From: JAZKFT01 sp039925965
GTDB taxonomy: Bacteria; Bacteroidota; Bacteroidia; Chitinophagales; Chitinophagaceae
DNA length: 64,000 bases
Reading direction: 5' to 3'
NCBI GenBank assembly: GCA_039925965.1
Contig: JBDSXW010000032.1
Span: 1 to 64,000 of the forward strand
Below the pieces are notes generated by a model. That model searched no databases. It was given only the letters and a program-made list of their open reading frames with translations, and had not been told where the DNA came from. Shown piece after piece: positions 36,019 through 44,971 of the stretch; position 1 is the stretch's first letter; each line of letters opens with the position of its first letter. The position numbers and the translations under genes were made by a program.

Positions 36019-36351
36019 TTATAACTCATCATACTTCTTATTTGATCCTTTAGATTTCTCCACCGGGTATTTAACTGCGTTTGAGCTTAACTTGCTTTCA
36101 ACTATTTCCTTTAAATTAAATTGGTATTTGTCCAGCATTAGGAAGGCCGCATAGAAGACATCAGCCAATTCATTTTTTACTTTTTCACGATCCTCTTCGC
36201 CGTTATTCTTCCACAAAAAAACTTCAAGTAGTTCCGACGCTTCGGAGTTTAAACAAATAGCAAGGTTCTTTGCATCGTGGAATTTCTCCCAATCACGTTC
36301 ATCACGAAATTTTTTTATTAGCGATATGATTTCATTTATTTCTTTACTCAT
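36019..36351 (-). CDS. MazG-like nucleotide pyrophosphohydrolase
   Basis: A 110-residue all-alpha NTP-PPase of the MazG/RS21-C6 (dCTPase) type. It hydrolyses (d)NTPs to monophosphates. The Mg-binding motif is complete: Glu37-x-x-Glu40 (EASELLEVFLW) and Glu61-x-x-Asp64 (ELADVFYAAFLML). The start codon overlaps the stop of the upstream HNH gene by four bases (ATGA, 36348-36351), which points to translational coupling. The base composition is AT-rich like the rest of the cassette. House-cleaning or a phage-defence role are both possible; the coupling to two nucleases favours the second. Confidence 0.88.
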   Translation of the reverse strand: MSKEINEIISLIKKFRDERDWEKFHDAKNLAICLNSEASELLEVFLWKNNGEEDREKVKNELADVFYAAFLMLDKYQFNLKEIVESKLSSNAVKYPVEKSKGSNKKYDEL

Positions 36352-37289
36352 CCCTTATAAATATTAGCGTTGTGGTAATTAATATACTTTTCATGCGGCC
36401 GGTCGATTTCTTTTCCCGGTAGATACAGTAAGTCTTTGCCGTGATATTGATAATACTCTTTTCCATTTTGAAATTCCTCTTTAATTCTTGAGCTGACTTC
36501 AATTTTAAAGTCATTAGTGATAGTGAGGTAGCCACTGTCAAACAGCTTATGCATGTCTGAGCGAAGTAATATTCCATTTGAAGTAAAATGCGGTCCAGAC
36601 TCAACAAATGGCTTAATATGAGCGGCTTCCAACACCGGTAACGTTTTCTCCCCTGTTATTGAGCACTTCTTTGAATATGCATCAGTAACCAAAACTCTAA
36701 ATGCTCCCTGGCCGATTCTTACCTTGGTCAATATTGATTTTCCGTATGCAGGAAATTCTGGTTCCTGAACCATATACAGACTTTTATCCGGGTCAATTGT
36801 ATTCTGCAGATATTTACCAAGAAGATACTCAACCTGTTTCCAAATTCCATTCCCAATGAAATCCTCAGTGTTGTATGATTTGCCTTGGACTATACTCTTG
36901 CTCCAATCAGATGGGGTTTCAATCCAATCTTCCCGTTTAAAGAATATCGGATTAGTAAGAACAATACACCCAATGGTTGGATTAATATTTACTTTGTCAT
37001 TCCTGTATCCCAATATCATTCTGCTAAATTCATTAAATGTTTCACAGCCATTTCTTTCCCTGAAAGTATCCCATGCTATGCTAATTGGCAAAAATGTATG
37101 GCTTGAAAAGAAACCAATGCCGGCAATCGCATTTAATGGGCTCCTCAATTTAAAGAGAAACGGAGCTCCGGCTGTCAGGACTTTAAAATTTACATTTCCC
37201 CCAGGTTGCCAGAAATTTACGTCCTCGCGATATATCTTACTTAGGTAATTAAACCAATTATTGTCTGTTACGCCGAGATAAAATTTCAT
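36348..37289 (-). CDS. HNH endonuclease with PUA/EVE-like N-terminal domain
   Basis: 313 residues. The N-terminal half (1-160), with NFWQPGGNVNFKVLTAGAPF, LFKLRSPLNAIAGIGFF and a later IGCIVLTNPIFFKREDW, matches the layout of COG3440-type restriction enzymes, whose N-terminal domain has a PUA/EVE-like fold thought to read modified bases. The C-terminal HNH nuclease carries His224, Asn238 and His247 (LEAAHIKPF, SNGILLRSDMHKLFDSG), with CSITGE ahead of it. It is probably a modification-dependent DNA endonuclease. It lies 50 bases after the first HNH gene and overlaps the MazG gene. Target modification unknown. Confidence 0.85.
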   Translation of the reverse strand: MKFYLGVTDNNWFNYLSKIYREDVNFWQPGGNVNFKVLTAGAPFLFKLRSPLNAIAGIGFFSSHTFLPISIAWDTFRERNGCETFNEFSRMILGYRNDKVNINPTIGCIVLTNPIFFKREDWIETPSDWSKSIVQGKSYNTEDFIGNGIWKQVEYLLGKYLQNTIDPDKSLYMVQEPEFPAYGKSILTKVRIGQGAFRVLVTDAYSKKCSITGEKTLPVLEAAHIKPFVESGPHFTSNGILLRSDMHKLFDSGYLTITNDFKIEVSSRIKEEFQNGKEYYQYHGKDLLYLPGKEIDRPHEKYINYHNANIYKG

Positions 37290-37339
37290 GGGGGGCCGGG
37301 CTTTTGTAGGGAGGAATTACGTTAAAAAAATAAATAAAG

Positions 37340-38326
37340 TCAGGTGAAATTATTTTTGCCTTTTAGGCCCCATCTTTCCCGATGGTTCCCAAAATTCTCT
37401 TTCCCGGGCCAGTAACAAATATTTTTCGGTAAATAAATCTTCTTCCCTTCAAAGGCCTTTATCTGGTACGCGCTTCCAGGAAATTCAATAAAGTTGTTAT
37501 TTACAATTACACAATATCCCTCATCTATCCCAATTAGCCCTCTATCAAATGCCCGGTGCAGGTTGGGGCAAAGGGCAATGCCATTGGTAATAGTATCATT
37601 ATAACTCTCACTAAAAGGAATAATATGACAGGCGTCTACCATAGACAGATTGATTGTTGCATCTATCTTCATTCCGGAAATGGCGCAGGTATTATTGTAT
37701 ATCCTGGGGATCTCTGTCTTGAAAAGACTGCCGCGCAGAAAAATTTCCTCCTCATCCTTTTGGGCAATTAGTTCAATGATCTCTCTTCTGTACTCTGCAG
37801 GATCTTCATGCAAAATCTTACTTTCAATATCCTCAAAGATCCTTTGCTGTGATCTTTGAGAGTTGTTGAAATTATGTTTTGTTTCCGAGAAATATTCATC
37901 CAATATAAGTTGTAGTAGGATGTGGTTGCTGTCGGGGTTTAGCATCAATAAAAACAAACCCTCGTCGATACTGGCAAAATCTACAGCAGCATCCAGCCTC
38001 GAAAAGCTCTTAAATATAGAACTCATCTTAATAACGTTATTAAATCCCCGCTTTGGGTGCAGCTTCCAGAAGTTATCACTTTTCAGGTAGTAGAAAGGGT
38101 AAGAAATTCTGCATTCGTGGTTTGATCTTACGAGCAAATTCCAGTTGGCTTTGAACAGTGCAACCAGTTCAGGGGTAATATAGATCCGTTGGCTTGTAAT
38201 CAATTTGTTTACTACCGCCTGTAGAATGGAAATTAGCAGAATCGGCTTATGGGACGCAACCCCTCCATGTGACCTGTCGACGTTCAGCTTTTTAAAACAA
38301 GTAAGGTATTTCAGTAGCTGCTGCAC
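37340..38326 (-). CDS. HNH endonuclease with SBD-like N-terminal domain
   Basis: 328 residues. The N-terminal domain (1-150) has KKLNVDRSHGGVASHKPILL, a later RISYPFYYLKSDNFWKL and EGLFLLMLNPDSNHILL. This pattern (HKP-I/L-LLL, then PF-hydrophobic-L-FW) resembles the sulfur-binding domains of ScoMcrA-like enzymes that recognise phosphorothioate DNA. The C-terminal HNH motif has His234, Asn248 and His257 (VDACHIIPFSESYNDTITNG, CPNLHRAFDRG). First gene of the three-gene cassette. No dnd genes are in the window, so if it cuts phosphorothioate DNA it would act on incoming DNA. The domain match was made by eye. Confidence 0.83.
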   Translation of the reverse strand: MQQLLKYLTCFKKLNVDRSHGGVASHKPILLISILQAVVNKLITSQRIYITPELVALFKANWNLLVRSNHECRISYPFYYLKSDNFWKLHPKRGFNNVIKMSSIFKSFSRLDAAVDFASIDEGLFLLMLNPDSNHILLQLILDEYFSETKHNFNNSQRSQQRIFEDIESKILHEDPAEYRREIIELIAQKDEEEIFLRGSLFKTEIPRIYNNTCAISGMKIDATINLSMVDACHIIPFSESYNDTITNGIALCPNLHRAFDRGLIGIDEGYCVIVNNNFIEFPGSAYQIKAFEGKKIYLPKNICYWPGKENFGNHRERWGLKGKNNFT

Positions 38327-38850
38327 TTATTTATAATTGGGTCAAAAATTTGCGCCTTACTGAATTGAGCGAAAATCGGTACTTCAGTGCCCCATTTCAT
38401 TCTATTTTGCCTGTGGCCGAATCAAATTTCATAAAACTGGTATTCCCGCCGATGCGCTGGCTTCTTCTTACATCGAGGGTATCTGAGGGTTATTGATATT
38501 GATACTACTTTTTGCGCACGCAGAGATAAACTAACAAAAGCAAAGCAGTCAGTAACAAGCAGGTGGCTGTTTTTCATGGTGATTATTTTAAATGATTTTC
38601 AAACAATTGGTTGCGATGGCAGATAGCGCCTGTACCAGTTAAATGATTATTGTCGGTATATGAGGTTAACGGTACCTGGTTGTAGGAACTTGCTATTCAA
38701 TCAAGCACTGTATTTAGAAGAGAAATGCGAACCAGTACGCCAGTTTTGATTGGAGCGGAGGCTGGTTAGTAGGGTGACACCTGGGCAAAAAGATGATTGG
38801 GTTTTTACTGCGTCTTGCCTAACCGAACGGTTTTCTAACGATGAAAAAAA
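38327..38850. other. Gap upstream of the HNH cassette
   Basis: About 520 bases without a confident gene. On the minus strand, 38422-38577 is a 51-codon frame starting MKNSHLLVTDCFAFVSLSLR followed by AQ, which looks like a signal peptide of a truncated gene. It may mark a locus disturbed when the cassette arrived. No att-like direct repeats, integrase or tRNA were found. Confidence 0.3.
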
Positions 38851-39513
38851 CTAGGAAAAACTCACACACTCCTTCAACTCTCTTTCCGAATAAGCCATAC
38901 CATATTGCTTGAGCACATCATCGGGCACGCCATTCCACTGGTTAGGCACATTGCCTTTATACCCAATATCTTTAACGCCTATCTCCGACGTGTAAAAGCC
39001 TGTGGCAACAAGGTTACGCACCAGGGTGAAAAATGCGACACCCTGTTTCATGGTGGGCTTGGCTTTTTTAGGGTAGGCAATTTCGTCTACAATTTCGAGG
39101 CGCTGCTTTTCGGTGATATCCGTAAATGGTTTTTCGAAACGGGTCAATGATTGCATATCCAGCCAGCGTAAGCCACCCCGCATGGGTACCTGGTGCTTAG
39201 GCATGTCTTTCACGATAAACTCAATGAAGTCGGGCACTTTGGCTTCTGTGGCGCTGCCACTGGTTTCATCTTTGGGAATGATGATATCTGAGAGGATGGC
39301 AATAGTCGCCATTTCTTCCGGCGTGAAAAATTTGTCCTCCCGCAGGCTTTTGTTTACCAACTTTTCTTCCGCCATACGGTCGGTTTCATCAGGAGTGGCC
39401 GTAGTAGTTGCTGCCACGGTTGCTTTTTCATCAGCCGTTTTACAGGCTTCTATCAAAACACCGGTAGAGGCCGTGCCAATAATAAGTGCTTTGATGGATT
39501 TACGTCTGTCCAT
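38851..39513 (-). CDS. Gluconate 2-dehydrogenase subunit 3 family protein
   Basis: 220 residues. The N-terminus MDRRKSIKALIIGTASTGVL is a Tat-like or lipoprotein-like leader, with a Cys at EACKT. The rest follows the subunit 3 family: FFTPEEMATIAILSDIIIPK, FIEFIVKDMPKHQ, GLRWLDMQS. In membrane sugar dehydrogenases this small subunit helps export or assemble the GMC-type catalytic subunit, which is encoded 135 bases upstream on the same strand. Confidence 0.88.
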   Translation of the reverse strand: MDRRKSIKALIIGTASTGVLIEACKTADEKATVAATTTATPDETDRMAEEKLVNKSLREDKFFTPEEMATIAILSDIIIPKDETSGSATEAKVPDFIEFIVKDMPKHQVPMRGGLRWLDMQSLTRFEKPFTDITEKQRLEIVDEIAYPKKAKPTMKQGVAFFTLVRNLVATGFYTSEIGVKDIGYKGNVPNQWNGVPDDVLKQYGMAYSERELKECVSFS

Positions 39514-39648
39514 TGGAATTATGAATTAGAAATTATGAACTATGAATGACCCTTACTGTTCCATGGTTTTCTATTGATCTGTTGAACATTGATTGTTGCT
39601 CCTTGAATATTATTTTCTTTCAAAGGTTGAAGCATTTCAATTGATCAG

Positions 39649-41388
39649 CTACAAATTCTGCTTCTTCAACTGATCAACGATATACTCACTGGCCCGCATA
39701 CTCAAGGCTAGAATGGTCCAGGTAATATTCTTATCGGCCTGCGATACAAACTGGCCACCATCCACGCAAAACAGGTTTTTACAATCGTGCGCCTGGCTCC
39801 ATTTATTGAGCGCTGAAGTTTTAGGGTCGTTGCCCATACGCACCGTGCCGGCTTCGTGGATGATATTGCCGGGGTTGGCCAGCCCATGATCTTTTTCCTT
39901 TGGATCGTCGCCCCAGGTAATGATGGCACCCATATTGTGCATCATTTCCCGGAAGGTCTCCTTCATGTGTTTAGCCTGGTTTATTTCGTAGTCGCTGTTC
40001 CTGGTATTGAAGCGCAGCACCGGGATGCCATATTTATCAACCACCTTTGGGTCAATCTCGCAAAAATTGGATGCCATAGCCACACTTTCACCACGCCCTG
40101 CCATGCCTACTCTGGCACCATATAAAAAACGCATATCTTCTTTCAGTGACACCCCATAACCGCCGGCTTCTTTAGTTTTTCCATTGATCTGAAAAGTACC
40201 GTTCTGGTCCTGCACATCAAAACCAAAGCCGTAAGCAGGCTGCCCAAAGCCGCCCCAGTATTCAATATGATAGCCCCTTGGGAAATCTAGTTTTTTATTG
40301 TCCAGCCACCAGGGCGTGTACACATGCATGCCGCCTACGCCGTCTTCGTTGTAGCGCTTACGGCCAAAGAGTTTTGGCAGCACGCCACCTAAAGCGGCAC
40401 CAGTGGAATCGTGCAGGTATTTGCCCACCACATTACTGCTGTTAGCCAGTCCATTGGGGTGGCGGGTCGATACTGAATTCAACATGAGGCGGGCACTTTC
40501 ACAGGCACTGGCGGCAAGAATTACCACACGCCCTTCCACCTGGTATTCCTGCATATCGGTTTTATTTACATACGATACTCCGGTAGCCAGGCCATCTTTA
40601 TTGGTCAGTACTTCACGGACCATCGCATTGGTTACAATGTCCAGGTTGCCGGTGGCTGCTGCGGGTTTGATCAATACTGAAGAGGAAGAAAAATCACCAT
40701 ACACTTTGCAGGCCCGGCCGCACTGCGCACAAAAAAAGCAGGCGCCCCGTTCCTTGTTGATCTGTTTTGTAAGAATGGAAAGCCTGGACGGGATCACGGG
40801 GACGCCCATTCCTTCTCCAGCTTTTTTTATAAATAATTCATGGAGCCGGGGTTTGGGCGGCGGTAAAAAGATACCGTCGGGATCGTTCTCTAATCCTTCC
40901 TTGCTGCCGAACACGCCAATCAATTCATCTATTTTGTCGTAGTATGGTTTTACGTCTTCGTAGCCGATTGGCCAGTCGTCGCCCAGGCCGTCGATGCTTC
41001 TGCGTTTAAAATCTTTGGGGCCAAAGCGCAATGAGATTCTGCCCCAGTGATTGGTTCGTCCGCCGAGCATGCGGGCCCGCCACCACTCCCAGGTAGTGCC
41101 TTCTGCCTGGGTGTAGGGCTCGCCGTCTATTTCCCAGCCCCAGTAGCAGGCATCGAAATCGCCAAAAGGCCGGAACTTAGTACTGGCGCCCCTTCTCGGC
41201 GACTCCCATGGATTTTTTAATTGTGAGGAGTTCTTAGCAGGGTCGTAGTCAGGGCCGGCTTCCAGCAGGCACACTTTGAGGCCGGCTTTGGATAATACGT
41301 ACGCCGCCATACCGCCACCCGCGCCAGAGCCCACGATGACCGCATCGTATTTTTTAGGCTGTTTTTTGATCTGCAACGTTCCTCCCAT
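39649..41388 (-). CDS. GMC-type oxidoreductase (sugar/alcohol dehydrogenase large subunit)
   Basis: 579 residues. N-terminal FAD-binding motif YDAVIVGSGAGGGMAAYVLS with the following VCLLEAGPDY, the GMC GGRTNHWGRISLRF segment, a Cys cluster (ACFFCAQCGRACKVY) and the C-terminal GMC_C domain with HEAGTVRMGND and FCVDGGQFV. It oxidises a sugar or alcohol, probably in the periplasm with its subunit 3 partner downstream. Its own N-terminus has no signal peptide, so export with the partner is likely. Substrate unknown. Confidence 0.9.
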   Translation of the reverse strand: MGGTLQIKKQPKKYDAVIVGSGAGGGMAAYVLSKAGLKVCLLEAGPDYDPAKNSSQLKNPWESPRRGASTKFRPFGDFDACYWGWEIDGEPYTQAEGTTWEWWRARMLGGRTNHWGRISLRFGPKDFKRRSIDGLGDDWPIGYEDVKPYYDKIDELIGVFGSKEGLENDPDGIFLPPPKPRLHELFIKKAGEGMGVPVIPSRLSILTKQINKERGACFFCAQCGRACKVYGDFSSSSVLIKPAAATGNLDIVTNAMVREVLTNKDGLATGVSYVNKTDMQEYQVEGRVVILAASACESARLMLNSVSTRHPNGLANSSNVVGKYLHDSTGAALGGVLPKLFGRKRYNEDGVGGMHVYTPWWLDNKKLDFPRGYHIEYWGGFGQPAYGFGFDVQDQNGTFQINGKTKEAGGYGVSLKEDMRFLYGARVGMAGRGESVAMASNFCEIDPKVVDKYGIPVLRFNTRNSDYEINQAKHMKETFREMMHNMGAIITWGDDPKEKDHGLANPGNIIHEAGTVRMGNDPKTSALNKWSQAHDCKNLFCVDGGQFVSQADKNITWTILALSMRASEYIVDQLKKQNL

Positions 41389-41603
41389 ATCACAAGTTTT
41401 ATAAATTGAACACTGGCTATAGAGACCATAGCCTGATTTTGACCCAACAATTTAACGGTAAAATCTTTTACAAAAAATCGGGAGTTTTTTTAATGGCCTT
41501 ACCATCCGGACATTCCGTGAATGAGTTACCAGGTAATTGGGTCATCAGGTAGGTAAGTCATTGACTGTTGACCTCCTCACAGCAGCAAATAGTGCGACCT
41601 TCA

Positions 41604-42125
41604 TCAAGGAGTTATGCGCTGCGAAGCTGAACTGTGGGTGGGTCGCAAAACTTTTATCAGGGAGTAGCATGCAAGACCCAGAAAAGTGCCTGTAGTATTG
41701 AGAATAATATCATCTACATCAAATTCTCCGCAGCCGGTAAGGAGCTGGAAAAATTCGAAGCAGGCACTCAGAAAAAAGCCGAGGAAGAGCGTCTTTAAAA
41801 ATTTGTTCGCACCGTTTAACAGTACGGGTATCAGGATGCCAAATGGAATAAAGAGGATAATATTGCCGCCAACATTGAGGAACGCTGTGGCAAATGAGAC
41901 ATTTTTTGAAAACAGGAGTATTTTGATATTTCTAAATGCCACCCAGTTTTGAGTGGCGGATGAGGAATGATATCCGCGATGCCGCCAGGTTTGCCGAAGG
42001 CTTTCTATAAAAAACTGCAGATTCTTGATGACAATGATCTTAACAAGTACCGCACTGTACACGAAAAAAACGAACCAGGTCAGGTTTCTCCAGGAGTTTT
42101 GTTTTGCCGGTTGTTCTGTGCTCAT
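41604..42125 (-). CDS. VanZ family membrane protein
   Basis: 173 residues with four or five hydrophobic helices: FVFFVYSAVLVKIIVI, VGGNIILFIPFGILIPVLL, LFLGFFLSACFEFFQLLTG and a final helix ending GLACYSLIKVL. NIILFIPFG and SACFEFFQ...DVDDIILNTTG are the VanZ signatures. It may affect cell envelope or antibiotic tolerance, but no resistance genes are nearby. Start ATG 42125, divergent from the BrkB gene. Confidence 0.9.
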   Translation of the reverse strand: MSTEQPAKQNSWRNLTWFVFFVYSAVLVKIIVIKNLQFFIESLRQTWRHRGYHSSSATQNWVAFRNIKILLFSKNVSFATAFLNVGGNIILFIPFGILIPVLLNGANKFLKTLFLGFFLSACFEFFQLLTGCGEFDVDDIILNTTGTFLGLACYSLIKVLRPTHSSASQRITP

Positions 42126-42295
42126 TACTCAAAGATTGATAAAAATGGAATAGCTATGCTGTTCTTGCAATAAAATTCCAGGATAACTATTGGGGGAAAA
42201 CGGGGATGCATGCTAAAAATTGTCCTGATGTTTTAATGGTTTACTATTTTTATGGGAGATATCGGGATCACCATTGAAATAATAACAGCTCATTT

Positions 42296-43255
42296 ATGAA
42301 AAGTATACTCAGCAAGGCATTTTGGCAAAAAGGCTTTAAGATTTTGAAGGCTACATTTGGTGGTTTTTCTGATGATAAAGGTGTGAAATTGAGTGCATCG
42401 CTCGCATATACCACCATTTTCTCATTGGGTCCTTTGCTGCTTCTAATGATGTCACTGGCCAGTATATTCTTTGGCCAGGCAGCGATAGAAGGGCAAATCT
42501 TTGGGCAATTGAATGGCCTGATTGGCGACAATGCCGCTAAACAGGTGCAGGATATCATCCAAAATATCCAATTTTCGGGTAAAACCCGTTTTGCGCTGAT
42601 CGCCAGTATTGTGACGTTGATAATAGGTGCTACCAGTCTTTTTATCGAGATCCAGGATTCGCTCAATACGATCTGGAAGGTAAAGGCCAAGCCGAAAAGG
42701 GGCTGGGTTCAGTTTTTAAAAAATCGGCTCCTGTCATCGTCACTTATCGTTTCACTGGGCTTTTTGCTGGTCGTTTCTTTAGTGATTAATGGGGCCGTAG
42801 ATGCATTGGGTACGTTATTGAGCCACTACCTTTCATCGTTTGCAACGGTCGTGATCAGTGGCATTAACCTGGCTATTACATTTGTTATTATCACGTTCCT
42901 TTTCGGAATTATTTTTAAGGTGTTGCCCGATGCAAAAATTAAGTGGAAGGATGTAAAAACCGGTGCCCTATTTACAGCGATCCTTTTTATTTTCGGTCGG
43001 TTTTTAATCGGATTGTATATCGCCAAATCCGCCACTGTATCTACCTACGGGGCTGCCGGGTCCATCATTGTTATCCTCGTGTGGATCTATTACACCAGTA
43101 TGATCCTGTACCTGGGAGCAGAATTTACACAAGTATATAGCGAGGCCTTCGGGCGCCGTATTGAACCGGCAGATTATGCGGTGTATGTGGAACAGAAGGA
43201 AGTAGAAAAGGAAGTGGCCGTGCTGCCGGTTCAGCACCCGGAGGTGAAGAAATAG
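42296..43255 (+). CDS. YihY/BrkB family inner-membrane protein
   Basis: 319 residues with six membrane helices. Typical motifs are KGVKLSASLAYTTIFSLGPL, GATSLFIEIQDSLNTIWKV and IVILVWIYYTSMILYLGAEF. The family was once called ribonuclease BN, but its true function is unknown. The last 35 residues are polar and rich in Glu and Val. It is a single-gene unit that converges with uxaA on a shared terminator. Confidence 0.92.
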   Translation: MKSILSKAFWQKGFKILKATFGGFSDDKGVKLSASLAYTTIFSLGPLLLLMMSLASIFFGQAAIEGQIFGQLNGLIGDNAAKQVQDIIQNIQFSGKTRFALIASIVTLIIGATSLFIEIQDSLNTIWKVKAKPKRGWVQFLKNRLLSSSLIVSLGFLLVVSLVINGAVDALGTLLSHYLSSFATVVISGINLAITFVIITFLFGIIFKVLPDAKIKWKDVKTGALFTAILFIFGRFLIGLYIAKSATVSTYGAAGSIIVILVWIYYTSMILYLGAEFTQVYSEAFGRRIEPADYAVYVEQKEVEKEVAVLPVQHPEVKK

Positions 43256-43262
43256 TCAACAT

Positions 43263-43299
43263 AAAAAACGCCGCACCGAAAACTGCGGGGCGTTTTTTT
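43263..43299. terminator. Bidirectional terminator between BrkB gene and uxaA
   Basis: A stem of AAAAACGCC...GGCGTTTTT with a near-perfect GCA/TGC extension and a GAAAA loop. Runs of A on the left and T on the right let it serve both convergent genes. Confidence 0.8.
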
Positions 43300-43313
43300 A
43301 GTAATATAATAGT

Positions 43314-44957
43314 TTATAAACTAACGCCTCTTTTCCACGGAATAAAATCATCCTGATTCAGTAGCACAGCTTTGGGTATTACTTCGCCGCCAGCAGCTTT
43401 AATGCAATATTCAAGTATCTCTTCGCCCATTTGTTCGATGGTTTTTTCACCTTCAATGATACCGCCGGTATTGATGTCGATGATATCACCCATACGTTTG
43501 GTGAGCGCACTGTTGGTGCTTACTTTGATCACCGGGCAAACAGGGTTTCCAGTAGGTGTACCCAGGCCGGTGGTAAACAAAATCAACGTGGCGCCGCTGG
43601 CCGCTTTGCCCGTGGTAGCTTCCACATCGTTGCCTGGCGTGCATACCAGGCTAAGACCGGGTTTAGTGGCTGGTTCTGTGTAATCCAACACATCTACTAC
43701 CGGAGAATGGCCCCCTTTTTTTGCGGCACCGCTGCTCTTGATAGCATCAGTGATCAGGCCATCTTTGATATTACCTGGTGATGGATTCATTTCAAATCCG
43801 GAGCCTACTTTATGGGCAGCATCGTTATATGCTGTCATCAGGTGGATGAACTTTCTTGCGGCAGCTTCATCGATTGTACGGTCGATCAGGTTTTGCTCTG
43901 CACCACACAATTCAGGGAACTCAGCTAGTAAAATTTTGCCACCCAATGCCACTACAAGATCACTGCAATAACCGACGGCAGGGTTAGCACTAATACCGCT
44001 GAAACCATCGCTGCCACCACATTTCACGCCAATACAAAGTTTGTCGAGCGTAGCAGGCTGGCGTTCGAGTTTGTTGATTTCTATCAGGCCCAGGAATGTT
44101 TTACGGATGGCTTCGGTGATCAGCTGTTCTTCGCTTTGCGATTGCTGCTGTTCGAAAACATATACTGGTTTATCAAAATTTGGGTTGTGCAGTTTGATGT
44201 CGTCGAGCAGGTTTTGCGTCTGCAAGTTCTGGCAACCGAGGCTCAGTATGGTAACTCCGCTTACGTTCGGATGGTCGGCATAGGCGGCCAGCAATTTTCC
44301 AAGCACGGCGGCATCCTGGCGGGTACCACCGCACCCGCCCTGGTGATTCAAAAATTTGATGCCATCCACATTTTTAAAAACGCGGTTGGTAGGCACCATT
44401 GATTCCTGGATAGTGAGGTCTGCCGCGGAAAGATCGGCGCCGCTTTTATACAGGTCCAGTAGCATCTGTGTTTTTTGTTTGTAGCGGTCGCTCACTTCGT
44501 AACCCAGCTGGTTATGCAGGGCTTCGCGAATCACATCCAGGTTCCTGTTTTCACAGAAAACGGTCGGCATAAACAGCCAGTAGTTGGCAGTGCCTACGCG
44601 ACCATCATTCCTGTGATACCCATTGAAGGTGCGGCCGGCCCATTTGCTAATGTCGGGCGCCGTCCAGCTATACTTATAGGGCCGGAATTCAAAGGGATCG
44701 GCAGCATGTTTTACATTGGCAGTCGTCATCAGCCCGCCTTTGGGAATAAAGGTTTGGGCCTTGCCTACCAATACACCGTACATGTGTATCGGATCACCCA
44801 AATTGAGGTCTTCAGTAAAAAACTTATGCTTGCCCGGTATGTCTTCCTGAAGTTGGTATTCCACTTCGTCGTAGGTAATAATTTCACCCATTTTAAGATT
44901 GGTGAGGGCTACCAAAACATTATCATCCTTATGAACTTTTAAAACTTTTTGTTGCAT
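43314..44957 (-). CDS. uxaA: Altronate dehydratase
   Basis: 547 residues. It dehydrates D-altronate to KDG in the galacturonate pathway. An N-terminal SAF-type domain (VLKVHKDDNVLVALTNLKMG) is followed by the UxaA catalytic domain: GYHRNDGRVGTANYWLF, LNHQGGCGGTRQDA, CIGVKCGGSDGFSGISANPA and GLGTPTGNPVCPVIK. Conserved Cys and His residues bind the metal. It starts 14 bases after the uxaB stop, and together they form the distal end of the pectin operon. Confidence 0.95.
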   Translation of the reverse strand: MQQKVLKVHKDDNVLVALTNLKMGEIITYDEVEYQLQEDIPGKHKFFTEDLNLGDPIHMYGVLVGKAQTFIPKGGLMTTANVKHAADPFEFRPYKYSWTAPDISKWAGRTFNGYHRNDGRVGTANYWLFMPTVFCENRNLDVIREALHNQLGYEVSDRYKQKTQMLLDLYKSGADLSAADLTIQESMVPTNRVFKNVDGIKFLNHQGGCGGTRQDAAVLGKLLAAYADHPNVSGVTILSLGCQNLQTQNLLDDIKLHNPNFDKPVYVFEQQQSQSEEQLITEAIRKTFLGLIEINKLERQPATLDKLCIGVKCGGSDGFSGISANPAVGYCSDLVVALGGKILLAEFPELCGAEQNLIDRTIDEAAARKFIHLMTAYNDAAHKVGSGFEMNPSPGNIKDGLITDAIKSSGAAKKGGHSPVVDVLDYTEPATKPGLSLVCTPGNDVEATTGKAASGATLILFTTGLGTPTGNPVCPVIKVSTNSALTKRMGDIIDINTGGIIEGEKTIEQMGEEILEYCIKAAGGEVIPKAVLLNQDDFIPWKRGVSL

Positions 44958-44971
44958 AGTAAATGGGCCTT

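Noticed and set aside
36019..38326. Reading the cassette as a toxin-antitoxin pair (MazG as MazE/MazF-like)
   Set aside because: MazG is a nucleotide pyrophosphohydrolase, unrelated to MazE/MazF, and its metal-binding residues are present; the other two genes are HNH nucleases of about 320 residues.
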